Positions 1-5,742 are shown, counted from the first letter of the stretch. The stretch: DNA of 9,304 bases from Campylobacteraceae bacterium (GCA_027066355.1 JAMONW010000112.1:1-9304), one strand, 5' to 3'. The notes: generated by a model not told the origin, from the letters alone. A program made the numbers and translations.

Positions 1-726
1 ATGGCAAGGTAGTTGAGTTGGTTTAAAATTATCTCTATTTGTTCTAAACGAAAATGGAGTAGGGGGTTCATCTCCACCTTGCTCTTCAAGGGTGCTAAAA
101 TCAATACTGTCTCCTGCAATTCTAGCACAAGTCCCAGTTTTGAGTCGCCCAATTCTAAAACCAAGCTCTCTTAAATGTTCTGCTAGTGTAATAGAGGCAA
201 ATTCACCTTGACGACCAGCACTTTGTTGAACTTCTCCAATATGAATTAAACCATTTAAAAATGTTCCTGCAGCAATAATAACCTTTGGTGCAAAGTATTG
301 GTTTTTAAGTTGCGTTATAACTCCTTTTACTTTGTCATCTTCTAAAATCAACTGCTCAACAATTTCTTGAGTAATATCTAAATTTTTAGTTGCATACAAT
401 TTATCGCGCATTACTATACGGTATCTATCCATATCAATTTGTGCTCTGCTTCCTCTAACTGCTGGACCTTTAGAGGCATTTAAAATTCTAAATTGAAGCC
501 CTGCAATATCTGTAACTTCACCCATTAAACCACCAAGAGCATCTATCTCTTTAACTAAATGCCCTTTAGCTAAGCCTCCAATTGCAGGGTTACAACTACT
601 TGCACCAATTTGTTCTACTAAAATTGTTATCATTAGGGTTTTTGCACCCATTTTTGCAGCAGAGTTAGCTGCTTCTATTGCTGCGTGTCCACCGCCTATT
701 ACAATAACATCATAATTTTTATCCAT
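1..726 (-). CDS. mnmG: MnmG (GidA), tRNA U34 carboxymethylaminomethyl synthase subunit, N-terminal 242 codons (3' part beyond window)
   Basis: FAD- and NADH-dependent partner of MnmE (GTPase). The complex installs the (carboxymethyl)aminomethyl group on C5 of wobble uridine 34 in tRNAs reading NNA/NNG codons; cytosolic. Translating the minus strand from the ATG at 724-726 gives an unbroken frame to the window edge. Visible are the N-terminal Rossmann FAD motif (GGGHA at residues 11-15), the SCNPAIGG segment with Cys45 (equivalent of the conserved E. coli Cys47), KGHLVKE, GLQFRILNASKGPAVRGSRA, GTFLNGLIHIG and GRLKTGT. The C-terminal half, including the second conserved Cys and the MnmE-binding helices, lies outside. 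One oddity: the third glycine of the usual GxGxxG is Ala16. An AGG (734-736, minus sense) six bases before the ATG serves as ribosome binding site. The gene diverges from ribE. Identity is very secure. Confidence 0.97.
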   Translation of the reverse strand, partial: MDKNYDVIVIGGGHAAIEAANSAAKMGAKTLMITILVEQIGASSCNPAIGGLAKGHLVKEIDALGGLMGEVTDIAGLQFRILNASKGPAVRGSRAQIDMDRYRIVMRDKLYATKNLDITQEIVEQLILEDDKVKGVITQLKNQYFAPKVIIAAGTFLNGLIHIGEVQQSAGRQGEFASITLAEHLRELGFRIGRLKTGTCARIAGDSIDFSTLEEQGGDEPPTPFSFRTNRDNFKPTQLPCH

Positions 727-743
727 TTTTTTACCTAATATGA

Positions 744-749
744 TATAAT
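744..749 (+). promoter_or_regulatory. Extended -10 promoter for ribE
   Basis: A perfect TATAAT at 744-749 is directly preceded by TGA (741-743), making an extended -10 (TGN-TATAAT). Transcription would start near 756, leaving a leader of about 23 nt before the ribE ATG. The -35 position falls on the first codons of mnmG and shows no good match, as is common in Campylobacterota sigma-70 promoters. Confidence 0.6.
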
Positions 750-756
750 TTTTGAA

Positions 757-762
757 ATTATA
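757..762 (-). promoter_or_regulatory. -10 promoter for mnmG
   Basis: On the minus strand 762-757 reads TATAAT, placing a start near 750 and a leader of about 24 nt that carries the AGG ribosome binding site at 734-736. Its -35 region would lie over the ribE start codon. It overlaps the footprint of the opposed ribE promoter. Confidence 0.5.
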
Positions 763-778
763 GCCAAAAAGGTTAAAT

Positions 779-1399
779 ATGTTTACAGGTTTAATACGAG
801 AAGTTGCAAAAGTAGAGAGCTTTATAAATGGCAAATTAAAAGTTATCTCTAAGCACAAAGCTAAAATTGGAGATTCTATAGCAATTAATGGCGTTTGCTT
901 AACAGTAATTCAAACCCTTGACAATGGTTTTGTAGTAGAAGTAGCAGATGAAACAAAAGCAGTTGTAGATGAGTCTAAATTTAAAGATTATATTCATATT
1001 GAACCAGCAATGCAAATGGGAGATAGATTTGAAGGACACATTGTGCAAGGGCATATTGATTGCACAGGCGAAGTTATCAAAATAGAAAAGCTCTCAAATG
1101 GAGTTAATTACTATATCAAAGTGCCACAAGAGCAGATAAAATATATAGTTCCAAAAGGCTCAATTACAATTGATGGTATTTCACTAACAGTAAATGATGT
1201 TTACAAAGATAGCTTTAGATTAACAATAATCCCCCATACACTTGAAAATACGCTAATTAAAAATTATAAAATTGGCACAAAAGTTAATATAGAAACAGAT
1301 ATGTTTGCAAGATATATTGCCCACCTTTTAAGCCACCAAAAGATGGATAAAGAGTCGCTCTCTTGGAAAGACATTGATGCAATTAGTATGAGCTACTAG
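779..1399 (+). CDS. ribE: Riboflavin synthase, alpha chain (EC 2.5.1.9)
   Basis: Catalyses the last step of riboflavin synthesis, the dismutation of two 6,7-dimethyl-8-ribityllumazine molecules into riboflavin and the pyrimidinedione. It works as a trimer in the cytosol. The 206-residue protein starts with the family signature MFTGLI and shows the two internally repeated lumazine-binding barrels. Barrel 1 has GDSIAINGVCLTV (residues 31-43, with Cys40 in the position of the conserved active-site Cys) and GDRFEGHIVQGHID (81-94). Barrel 2 has KGSITIDGISLTVNDV (126-141) and the RLTIIPHTLENT stretch. Length is normal for the family (about 200-215). The ATG follows AAGG (769-772) by six bases. The usual ETL..T.L segment of barrel 1 (here DETKAVVDESKF, 57-68) and the C-terminal helix look divergent, but the core is intact. 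It is divergent from mnmG and followed by the heptamer array. Confidence 0.96.
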   Translation: MFTGLIREVAKVESFINGKLKVISKHKAKIGDSIAINGVCLTVIQTLDNGFVVEVADETKAVVDESKFKDYIHIEPAMQMGDRFEGHIVQGHIDCTGEVIKIEKLSNGVNYYIKVPQEQIKYIVPKGSITIDGISLTVNDVYKDSFRLTIIPHTLENTLIKNYKIGTKVNIETDMFARYIAHLLSHQKMDKESLSWKDIDAISMSY

Positions 1400-1404
1400 A
1401 ATTA

Positions 1405-1481
1405 AAGTAATAAGTAAAAAGTAAAAAGTAAGAGAGAATTAAAAATTAAAAATTAAAAATTAAAAGTTGAAAGTTGAAAGT
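1405..1481. repeat. In-register array of eleven degenerate 7-bp repeats
   Basis: From 1405 the sequence divides cleanly into eleven heptamers: AAGTAAT, AAGTAAA (x2), AAGTAAG, AGAGAAT, TAAAAAT (x3), TAAAAGT, TGAAAGT (x2). They step gradually from one variant to the next, and a T8 tract begins on the last base (1481-1488). The array fills most of the gap between the ribE stop and the cupin gene. It contains no plausible gene. The form resembles the short heptameric tandem repeats described in some AT-rich bacterial and cyanobacterial genomes; its function here is unknown. Slippage of whole 7-bp units would change its length. Confidence 0.85.
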
Positions 1482-1490
1482 TTTTTTTGG

Positions 1491-1496
1491 TATTAA
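1491..1496 (+). promoter_or_regulatory. Possible extended -10 for the cupin gene
   Basis: TGG (1488-1490) followed by TATTAA (1491-1496) makes a weak extended -10 directly downstream of the T8 tract. A start near 1502-1503 would leave a very short leader just ahead of the AAGGAG at 1507-1512. Read-through from ribE is an alternative source of the transcript. Confidence 0.3.
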
Positions 1497-1517
1497 AAAT
1501 AGTGTAAAGGAGAATTT

Positions 1518-1826
1518 TTGAATCTATTTAAACACTCTATACCAGAGTTTGGGGAGGATTTTTATACTCTTTTTGAAGATAATAATTTAAAAATTTCTAA
1601 AATTGTAAGTTCAAATAAGCTAGAAAAAAAAGAGTATTGTCAAAAAGAGAGTGAATTTGTAGCTCTTTTAGATGGTGAAGCAACTTTAGAAATAGAGGGT
1701 AAAGAGATAACTTTAAAAAAAGGTGATACCCTATATATCCCTTCTTTTACAAAACATAAACTCCTAAAAACTTCTAATGGAGCTTTATGGTTAGCAATCT
1801 ATTTTAACACTAATAAACTCTCCTAA
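1518..1826 (+). CDS. Small single-domain cupin protein (102 aa)
   Basis: Single beta-barrel cupin of unknown substrate, probably cytosolic. The core runs from about residue 25 to 98. Motif 2 is clear: G69-D-T-L-Y-I-P75-S-F-T-K-H80. Motif 1 lacks the usual HxH metal ligands and reads Y40-C-Q42-K-E-S-E46-F-V-A-L-L-D-G53-E-A. This resembles a common bacterial cupin subfamily with YDQDxxEWVxLLxGEA in that place, so the absent histidines are probably a subfamily trait rather than damage. The start is TTG at 1518: the protein has no internal methionine, and an AAGGAG (1507-1512) sits five bases upstream. It is separated from ribE by the heptamer array and a T8 tract; co-transcription with ribE is possible. 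No specific enzymatic role can be assigned; a small-ligand sensor or isomerase-like function would be guesses. Confidence 0.88.
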   Translation: MNLFKHSIPEFGEDFYTLFEDNNLKISKIVSSNKLEKKEYCQKESEFVALLDGEATLEIEGKEITLKKGDTLYIPSFTKHKLLKTSNGALWLAIYFNTNKLS

Positions 1827-1904
1827 ATTATTTAATTCTTATAATAATTTTATACAAAAATATAACAATTATATATATTTGTCTATCTGTTTACTATATA
1901 TAGC

Positions 1905-1910
1905 TATAAT
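1905..1910 (+). promoter_or_regulatory. -10 promoter box for the SLC1 transporter gene
   Basis: A perfect TATAAT lies in a very AT-rich stretch. The -35 is not recognisable (TTGTCT at 1879-1884 is 20 bp away, too far to be convincing). Transcription would start near 1916-1917, exactly where the first leader hairpin begins, giving a leader of about 104 nt. Confidence 0.5.
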
Positions 1911-1916
1911 TGATAT

Positions 1917-2012
1917 GAGGTGTTTTTGAACACTTCTTAGGTATTTGATTATGCTCTATAAAAGAGCTATGGTTTGTAACTTAAAGTTGCATAAACAATT
2001 CAACATAGGAGG
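1917..2012 (+). promoter_or_regulatory. Structured 5' leader with three hairpins and a strong ribosome binding site
   Basis: Three consecutive hairpins can be drawn. The first is GAGGTGTT/AACACTTC with loop TTTG (1917-1936, one G-U pair). The second is GCTCT/AGAGC with loop ATAAA (1953-1967). The third is GTAACT/AGTTGC with loop TAA (1976-1990, one G-U pair). They are followed by AGGAGG at 2007-2012, eight bases before the ATG. ACTTCTT (1932-1938), the 3' arm of hairpin 1, is also complementary to AAGAAGT (2013-2019) between the ribosome binding site and the start codon. No known riboswitch class was recognised. A regulatory role is inference. Confidence 0.4.
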
Positions 2013-2020
2013 AAGAAGTT

Positions 2021-3373
2021 ATGGCAAAAAAGAAACCAATGTCTTTAACTGTTAAAGTTTTAATTGGTATGGCTCTTGGTATTATTGTTGGTTTAGGTAT
2101 TAATTTACTTGGACTAAATGGAAGTGGAACTTTTATTAATGAGTATATTGTAAATGGATTATTTTTAATTATTGGTAAAATGTTTGTTACTGCATTGAAA
2201 ATGCTTGTTGTTCCACTTGTAATATTCTCATTAATTACAGGTGTAATTGGTATTGGAGATATCAGAGCGCTTGGAAAAGTTGGTGGTAAATCATTTGCAC
2301 TATATATGCTAACAACAGCAATTGCAATTACTGTTGGTATTACACTAGCAGTTTCTCTTGGAATAGGAGAGGGTGTTCATATGAATAGTGCTGCTACCTT
2401 TACTGGAAAAGAGGCACCTGCACTTAGCAGTGTTTTAATCAATATTATTCCAAGTAACTTTATTAACGCTATGGCTCAAGGTAATATGCTACAAATTATT
2501 TTCTTCTCAATTTTAATTGGTATCTCTATATTAATGGTTGGTAAAAAAGCTTTGCCAGTTGTTGAACTTATAGAGATAGGTAATGAAATTATGATGAAAA
2601 TGGTAACAATTGTTATGGCAGTTGCACCATATGCAGTTTTTGCACTTTTAGCTAAAGCTATGGCAAATTTAGGATTAGGATTATTAGCAGATTTAGCAGG
2701 ATATGTGCTTGTTTTAATTGGAGCATTGGCTATTCATCTATTTGTTGTTTTAATGTCTATTTTAAAACTTTTATCTGGTAAAAGCCCATTAATGTTCTTA
2801 AAAAAGATGAGAGAAACTCAAATTTTTGCATTCTCAACTTCAAGTTCAAATGCTACTATTCCAGTAACATTAAGAACAGTTACAGAACGCCTTGGCGTTG
2901 ATAACTCTGTTGCTTCATTTACAATTCCATTTGGTGCAACAATAAATATGGATGGAACGGCAATTATGCAAGGTGTTGCAACTGTATTTATTGCAAATGC
3001 ATATGGTGTAGATTTAGGAACAGCTGGTTATTTAACAGTTATTTTAATGTCTGTTCTAGCATCAATTGGAACTGCTGGAGTTCCAGGGGTTGGGCTTATT
3101 ATGCTATCTATGGTATTTACACAAGTTGGATTACCAGTAGAGGGAATAGGGCTTATTTTAGGTGTTGATAGACTTCTTGATATGACTAGAACTGCAGTTA
3201 ATGTTTCTGGAGATGCAGCAGTTTCTGTTATTGTTGCAAAAAGTGAGAAAAAACTTGATGAAACTATTTATGATGATCCAAATGCTGGAGTATTAACAGA
3301 TGATGATTTAGATATATCTGAAAAAGTAGAAGAAGAGTTAGCTGAAGTTGTTCATCAAGTGCATGAAAAATAG
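2021..3373 (+). CDS. Sodium/proton:dicarboxylate/amino-acid symporter, SLC1/DAACS family (probably Asp/Glu)
   Basis: Inner-membrane secondary transporter of the GltPh/GltT/SLC1 fold, probably trimeric, moving an acidic amino acid inward with cations. The 450-residue protein has eight-segment topology with two re-entrant hairpins. HP1 carries the Ser-rich tip STSSSNATIPVT (272-283). TM7 has N309-M-D-G-T313. HP2 has GTAGVPGVGLIML. TM8 has D383-R-L-L-D387-M-T-R390-T-A-V-N394, then SGDA. By alignment with GltPh, D383 and N394 match the sodium/substrate residues D390 and N401. D387 matches D394 (alpha-amino group) and R390 matches R397 (side-chain carboxylate). Keeping both argues for aspartate/glutamate rather than the DctA dicarboxylate type, which lacks the aspartate, or a neutral amino-acid type, which lacks the arginine. 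The last 40 residues are acidic and charged, presumably cytoplasmic. It has its own promoter and leader and stands as a single gene ending at a hairpin. Confidence 0.94.
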   Translation: MAKKKPMSLTVKVLIGMALGIIVGLGINLLGLNGSGTFINEYIVNGLFLIIGKMFVTALKMLVVPLVIFSLITGVIGIGDIRALGKVGGKSFALYMLTTAIAITVGITLAVSLGIGEGVHMNSAATFTGKEAPALSSVLINIIPSNFINAMAQGNMLQIIFFSILIGISILMVGKKALPVVELIEIGNEIMMKMVTIVMAVAPYAVFALLAKAMANLGLGLLADLAGYVLVLIGALAIHLFVVLMSILKLLSGKSPLMFLKKMRETQIFAFSTSSSNATIPVTLRTVTERLGVDNSVASFTIPFGATINMDGTAIMQGVATVFIANAYGVDLGTAGYLTVILMSVLASIGTAGVPGVGLIMLSMVFTQVGLPVEGIGLILGVDRLLDMTRTAVNVSGDAAVSVIVAKSEKKLDETIYDDPNAGVLTDDDLDISEKVEEELAEVVHQVHEK

Positions 3374-3380
3374 TAAGCTT

Positions 3381-3403
3381 AAGTAAGCAATTTTTGCTTA
3401 CTT
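3381..3403. terminator. Bidirectional hairpin terminator between convergent genes
   Basis: A perfect 10-bp stem, AAGTAAGCAA paired with TTGCTTACTT, has a 3-nt TTT loop. It lies 7 bases after the transporter stop on the plus strand. On the minus strand it overlaps the TAA stop (3402-3404) of the Memo-family gene. Neither side has a long uninterrupted T-run, so efficiency is uncertain, but the position between two convergent genes supports a shared terminator. Confidence 0.7.
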
Positions 3404-4196
3404 ACCAATAAGCAACACTAGTATAACCACTTACTTTTTTAGGATTTTCATTTATGATTGATGTTCTATAATCTAAAATTAAATTTTTCATATTTAATCT
3501 TTTTATAGCACTATTTAAAGCTTTTAATCCAGTTAATCCACAAGATTCACAACCTTTATTAAATATATTATTATCTGCATTTGCAATTGCACTTAAACAT
3601 ATTGTATCTAAATAATTTGTTTGCTCTGGTGTAAAAAGATAACTTAAATCACTACAAATTACAACAGAAGTTAATGAATCTTGCAGTAGCCAAGTTATAA
3701 TTTCAGATAATTTTTGTTCGCAATTTTCACCATATATTAACTCTATAACCTTTACATTTGGTTGATAATGAGCAATCATTGGCATTTGAACTTCAGTTGA
3801 ATGCTCTAAAAAGTGAGCTTCTTGAATAAATTCTAAATTAAATTTTGTCTCAATTATTTTTAAATACTCAATATCAATATCTATTTTTCTTATGGGAGTT
3901 TGATACTTTTGAAAAAAGCTTCCGCTTATGCCACTAAACTCTACATTGTGGTTGTGTCCAATTACAACAACTCTTTTAACACTACTATTTGCTAGAACTC
4001 TATGTGCTAAATTGATATTATATCCACAATAGCTATATTTTGATTGTGGAGAGATAACAGCTTTTGGGATAATATTTAATATAGAGTTTATATCCTCTCT
4101 TTGCTCTAATTGAGTATTGTATCTATCAATAGATAACTTTAAGTCTTTGATATTATTAGGATAAAAAATACCAGCATTATAGGAAACTCTTTTCAT
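3402..4196 (-). CDS. amrB: MEMO1-family protein (AmmeMemoRadiSam system protein B)
   Basis: Member of the Memo family, related to extradiol dioxygenases and often encoded with AMMECR1 and a radical SAM protein; the bacterial role is unsettled. The 264 residues show family blocks in order. PQSKYSYCG (50-58) corresponds to PHAGYxYxG. RVVVIGHNHN (75-84) corresponds to the LGPSHH strand, with His83 aligned to human His81. EHSTEVQMP (131-139) is the invariant EHS block. VVICSDLSYL (178-187) corresponds to SSDxxH, and SCGLTGLKAL (218-227) has Cys219 aligned to human Cys244. The C-terminal GYTSVAYW matches the family end. Oddities: the His of PHAGY is Gln51 and the His after SDLS is Tyr186, so the metal site may be altered. 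The ATG has a strong GGAGG (4201-4205) just upstream. Neither the AMMECR1 nor the radical SAM partner is in the window. It converges on the transporter gene. Confidence 0.87.
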   Translation of the reverse strand: MKRVSYNAGIFYPNNIKDLKLSIDRYNTQLEQREDINSILNIIPKAVISPQSKYSYCGYNINLAHRVLANSSVKRVVVIGHNHNVEFSGISGSFFQKYQTPIRKIDIDIEYLKIIETKFNLEFIQEAHFLEHSTEVQMPMIAHYQPNVKVIELIYGENCEQKLSEIITWLLQDSLTSVVICSDLSYLFTPEQTNYLDTICLSAIANADNNIFNKGCESCGLTGLKALNSAIKRLNMKNLILDYRTSIINENPKKVSGYTSVAYW

Positions 4197-4217
4197 ATAA
4201 CCTCCATAAAATGCTAT

Positions 4218-4223
4218 TTTATA
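4218..4223 (-). promoter_or_regulatory. Possible -10 box for the Memo-family gene
   Basis: The minus strand reads TATAAA at 4223-4218, within GTATAAAATAGC. A start near 4211 would give a leader of only about 15 nt containing the GGAGG site. The surrounding sequence is so AT-rich that other -10-like strings occur (for example around 4250), so the assignment is tentative. Confidence 0.35.
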
Positions 4224-4302
4224 CTTTTAAAATTAAAATAGACTAATTTTATAAAATAAAATAAAAAAATGATGATTTTTTGGAATATTTAGAGTTAAAT
4301 TT

Positions 4303-4323
4303 ATACTCTCTTAAAGAGAGTAT
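4303..4323 (-). terminator. Hairpin terminator after the DAHP synthase gene
   Basis: A perfect 9-bp stem, ATACTCTCT paired with AGAGAGTAT around a TAA loop, begins at the last base of the aroF stop codon. The minus-strand downstream sequence is AAATTTAAC rather than a clean T-run. Further on, a purely A/T hairpin (about 4264-4281) followed by a T-rich tail could assist. It separates aroF from the Memo-family gene, suggesting independent transcription. Confidence 0.6.
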
Positions 4324-5657
4324 TAAAAGTTTTCAGAAATCATAAATGCAAGTTCAAGAGCTTGATTTGCATTTAGTCTTGGATCGCACTGAGTATGGTA
4401 GCGACTTGATAAATCATCCACTGTAATTGAACAACTTGCACTTCCTGTGCACTCTGTTACATTCTCTCCTGTCATCTCCAAATGCACACCAGCAGCAACT
4501 GTGCCATGTTCTCTATGAATATTAAAGAATGATTTAACTTCAGATAAAATATTATCAAAATCTCTTGTTTTAAATCCAGTTGAACTCTTTTCTACATTAC
4601 CATGCATTGGGTCGATTGTCCAAACTACATTTAAGTTTGCATCTCTAACTGCTTTAAGTAGTGGTGGATAAAGTTCATCAATTTTATCTGCACCCATTCT
4701 AACAATTAAGTTTAATTTACCCTCTTCGTTATCTGGATTAAGTGCCTTTACAAGAGCTACTAATTCATCAGGTTTCATAGATGGACCAACTTTGCATCCA
4801 ATAGGATTTTTAATACCTCTAAAATACTCTATATGCGCTCCATCTAAATCTCTTGTTCTATCGCCAATCCATAGCATATGTGCTGAGGTATTGTAGTAAT
4901 CACCTGTAATACTATCAGTTCTTGTTAATGCCTCTTCATAATTTAGCAAAAGTGCTTCATGCGATGTATAAACAGTTGTTTGTCTAAGTTCAGGTGCATT
5001 TTCGCTTGTTATACCAGCTGCTTTTAAAAACTTCATAGCTTTATCTATTTGGCAACTAATTGCTTCAAATTTTTGTCCAATAGGATGGCTTTTAATAAAA
5101 TCTAAATTCCATCTATGCACCTCATTCAAATCTGCCAAACCTCCACGAGAAAAGGCCCTAAGCAAATTCATAGTAGCAGCAGATTGATAGTAAGCTCTAA
5201 CCATTCTATATGGGTCTGGTTTTCTTGCCTCTTTGCTAAACTCTATATCATTAATAATATCACCACGGTAACTTGGCAATTTTACCCCATCTTTCTCTTC
5301 AAAGTCGCTACTTCTAGGTTTTGCAAATTGCCCTGCAACTCTACCAATTTTAACTACTGGTTTTCCACTAGAGTATGCAACAACTACAGACATTTGTAAA
5401 ATTAATTTAAAGAGATTTTTAATAGTGTCTGCATTAAAAGCAGCAAAACTCTCTGCACAATCACCACCTTGCACAATAAAAGCTTCACCACGACCAGCTC
5501 TTGCCAAATCTTTTTTTAAATTTCTAGCTTCTCCAGAAAAGATTAGAGGAGGAAAAGTTGATAACTCTTTTTCTATCTTTTCTAAAGCCTCTTTATCTTC
5601 ATATACCGGTTGTTGTTTTATTGGAAATTCTCTCCAACTGCTTGGACTCCAACTCAT
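4323..5657 (-). CDS. aroF: Class II (plant-type) 3-deoxy-D-arabino-heptulosonate-7-phosphate synthase (EC 2.5.1.54)
   Basis: Condenses phosphoenolpyruvate with erythrose 4-phosphate, the first step of the shikimate pathway to aromatic amino acids; cytosolic and metal-dependent. The 444-residue protein shows the class II signatures QGGDCAESF (63-71), GRVAGQFAKPRS, SYRGD, SHEALLLNYE, DPMHGN (349-354), GVHLEMTGENVTEC and CDPRLN. The four metal ligands of the Mycobacterium tuberculosis enzyme (Cys87, His369, Glu411, Asp441) align with Cys67, His352, Glu394 and Asp425, with near-identical spacing, so it should be active. The N-terminus is about 20 residues shorter than the mycobacterial enzyme; the internal segment corresponding to its allosteric helices is present. 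The start ATG follows AAGGG (5664-5668) by six bases. It is a single gene with its own promoter and terminator, not in an aro cluster. Gene symbols for class II enzymes vary (aroF, aroG, aroH); the enzyme identity is firm. Confidence 0.97.
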   Translation of the reverse strand: MSWSPSSWREFPIKQQPVYEDKEALEKIEKELSTFPPLIFSGEARNLKKDLARAGRGEAFIVQGGDCAESFAAFNADTIKNLFKLILQMSVVVAYSSGKPVVKIGRVAGQFAKPRSSDFEEKDGVKLPSYRGDIINDIEFSKEARKPDPYRMVRAYYQSAATMNLLRAFSRGGLADLNEVHRWNLDFIKSHPIGQKFEAISCQIDKAMKFLKAAGITSENAPELRQTTVYTSHEALLLNYEEALTRTDSITGDYYNTSAHMLWIGDRTRDLDGAHIEYFRGIKNPIGCKVGPSMKPDELVALVKALNPDNEEGKLNLIVRMGADKIDELYPPLLKAVRDANLNVVWTIDPMHGNVEKSSTGFKTRDFDNILSEVKSFFNIHREHGTVAAGVHLEMTGENVTECTGSASCSITVDDLSSRYHTQCDPRLNANQALELAFMISENF

Positions 5658-5684
5658 AAAATACCCTTTTTTAAAAATTGCAAG

Positions 5685-5690
5685 ATTATA
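5685..5690 (-). promoter_or_regulatory. Extended -10 promoter for aroF
   Basis: The minus strand reads TGG-TATAAT, a perfect -10 (5690-5685) with the extended TGN element (5693-5691). Transcription would start near 5678, giving a leader of about 20 nt with the AAGGG ribosome binding site. This makes aroF independent of the moxR-type operon upstream. Confidence 0.6.
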
Positions 5691-5720
5691 CCAAAAAATT
5701 AATTATAAATGCTGATAAAT

Positions 5721-5742
5721 GGCTTATTTTTAAAATTGAGCC
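5721..5742 (-). terminator. Possible weak terminator hairpin at the end of the moxR-type operon
   Basis: An imperfect stem brings GGCTTA (5721-5726) against TTGAGCC (5736-5742), with an inner A/T stem and one mismatch. It overlaps the TAA stop (5730-5732) of the transglutaminase gene. No T-run follows on the minus strand, so read-through into aroF remains possible. Confidence 0.3.

Noticed and set aside
1405..1481. The repeat array as a CRISPR.
   Set aside because: Units are 7 bp with no spacers and no cas genes nearby; it is a simple tandem repeat.
1825..1850. AAATTATT/AATAATTT stem with a 10-nt loop just after the cupin gene.
   Set aside because: The stem is entirely A/T with a large loop and no following T-run, so a terminator cannot be supported in such AT-rich sequence.
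1917..1990. The leader hairpins as a possible tRNA or known riboswitch.
   Set aside because: No acceptor stem, T-loop (GTTCGA-like) or conserved core of a familiar riboswitch class could be seen.
4264..4281. AAAAAAT/ATTTTTT hairpin with GATG loop between the Memo-family and aroF genes.
   Set aside because: A/T-only stem of low stability; the adjacent 9-bp hairpin at 4303-4323 is the better terminator, so this is not listed separately.
5115..5715. Two plus-strand open frames (5115-5399 and 5425-5715) opposite the DAHP synthase gene.
   Set aside because: They lie antisense to a highly conserved enzyme gene, have no convincing ribosome binding site and their translations resemble no family. 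They are shadow frames.
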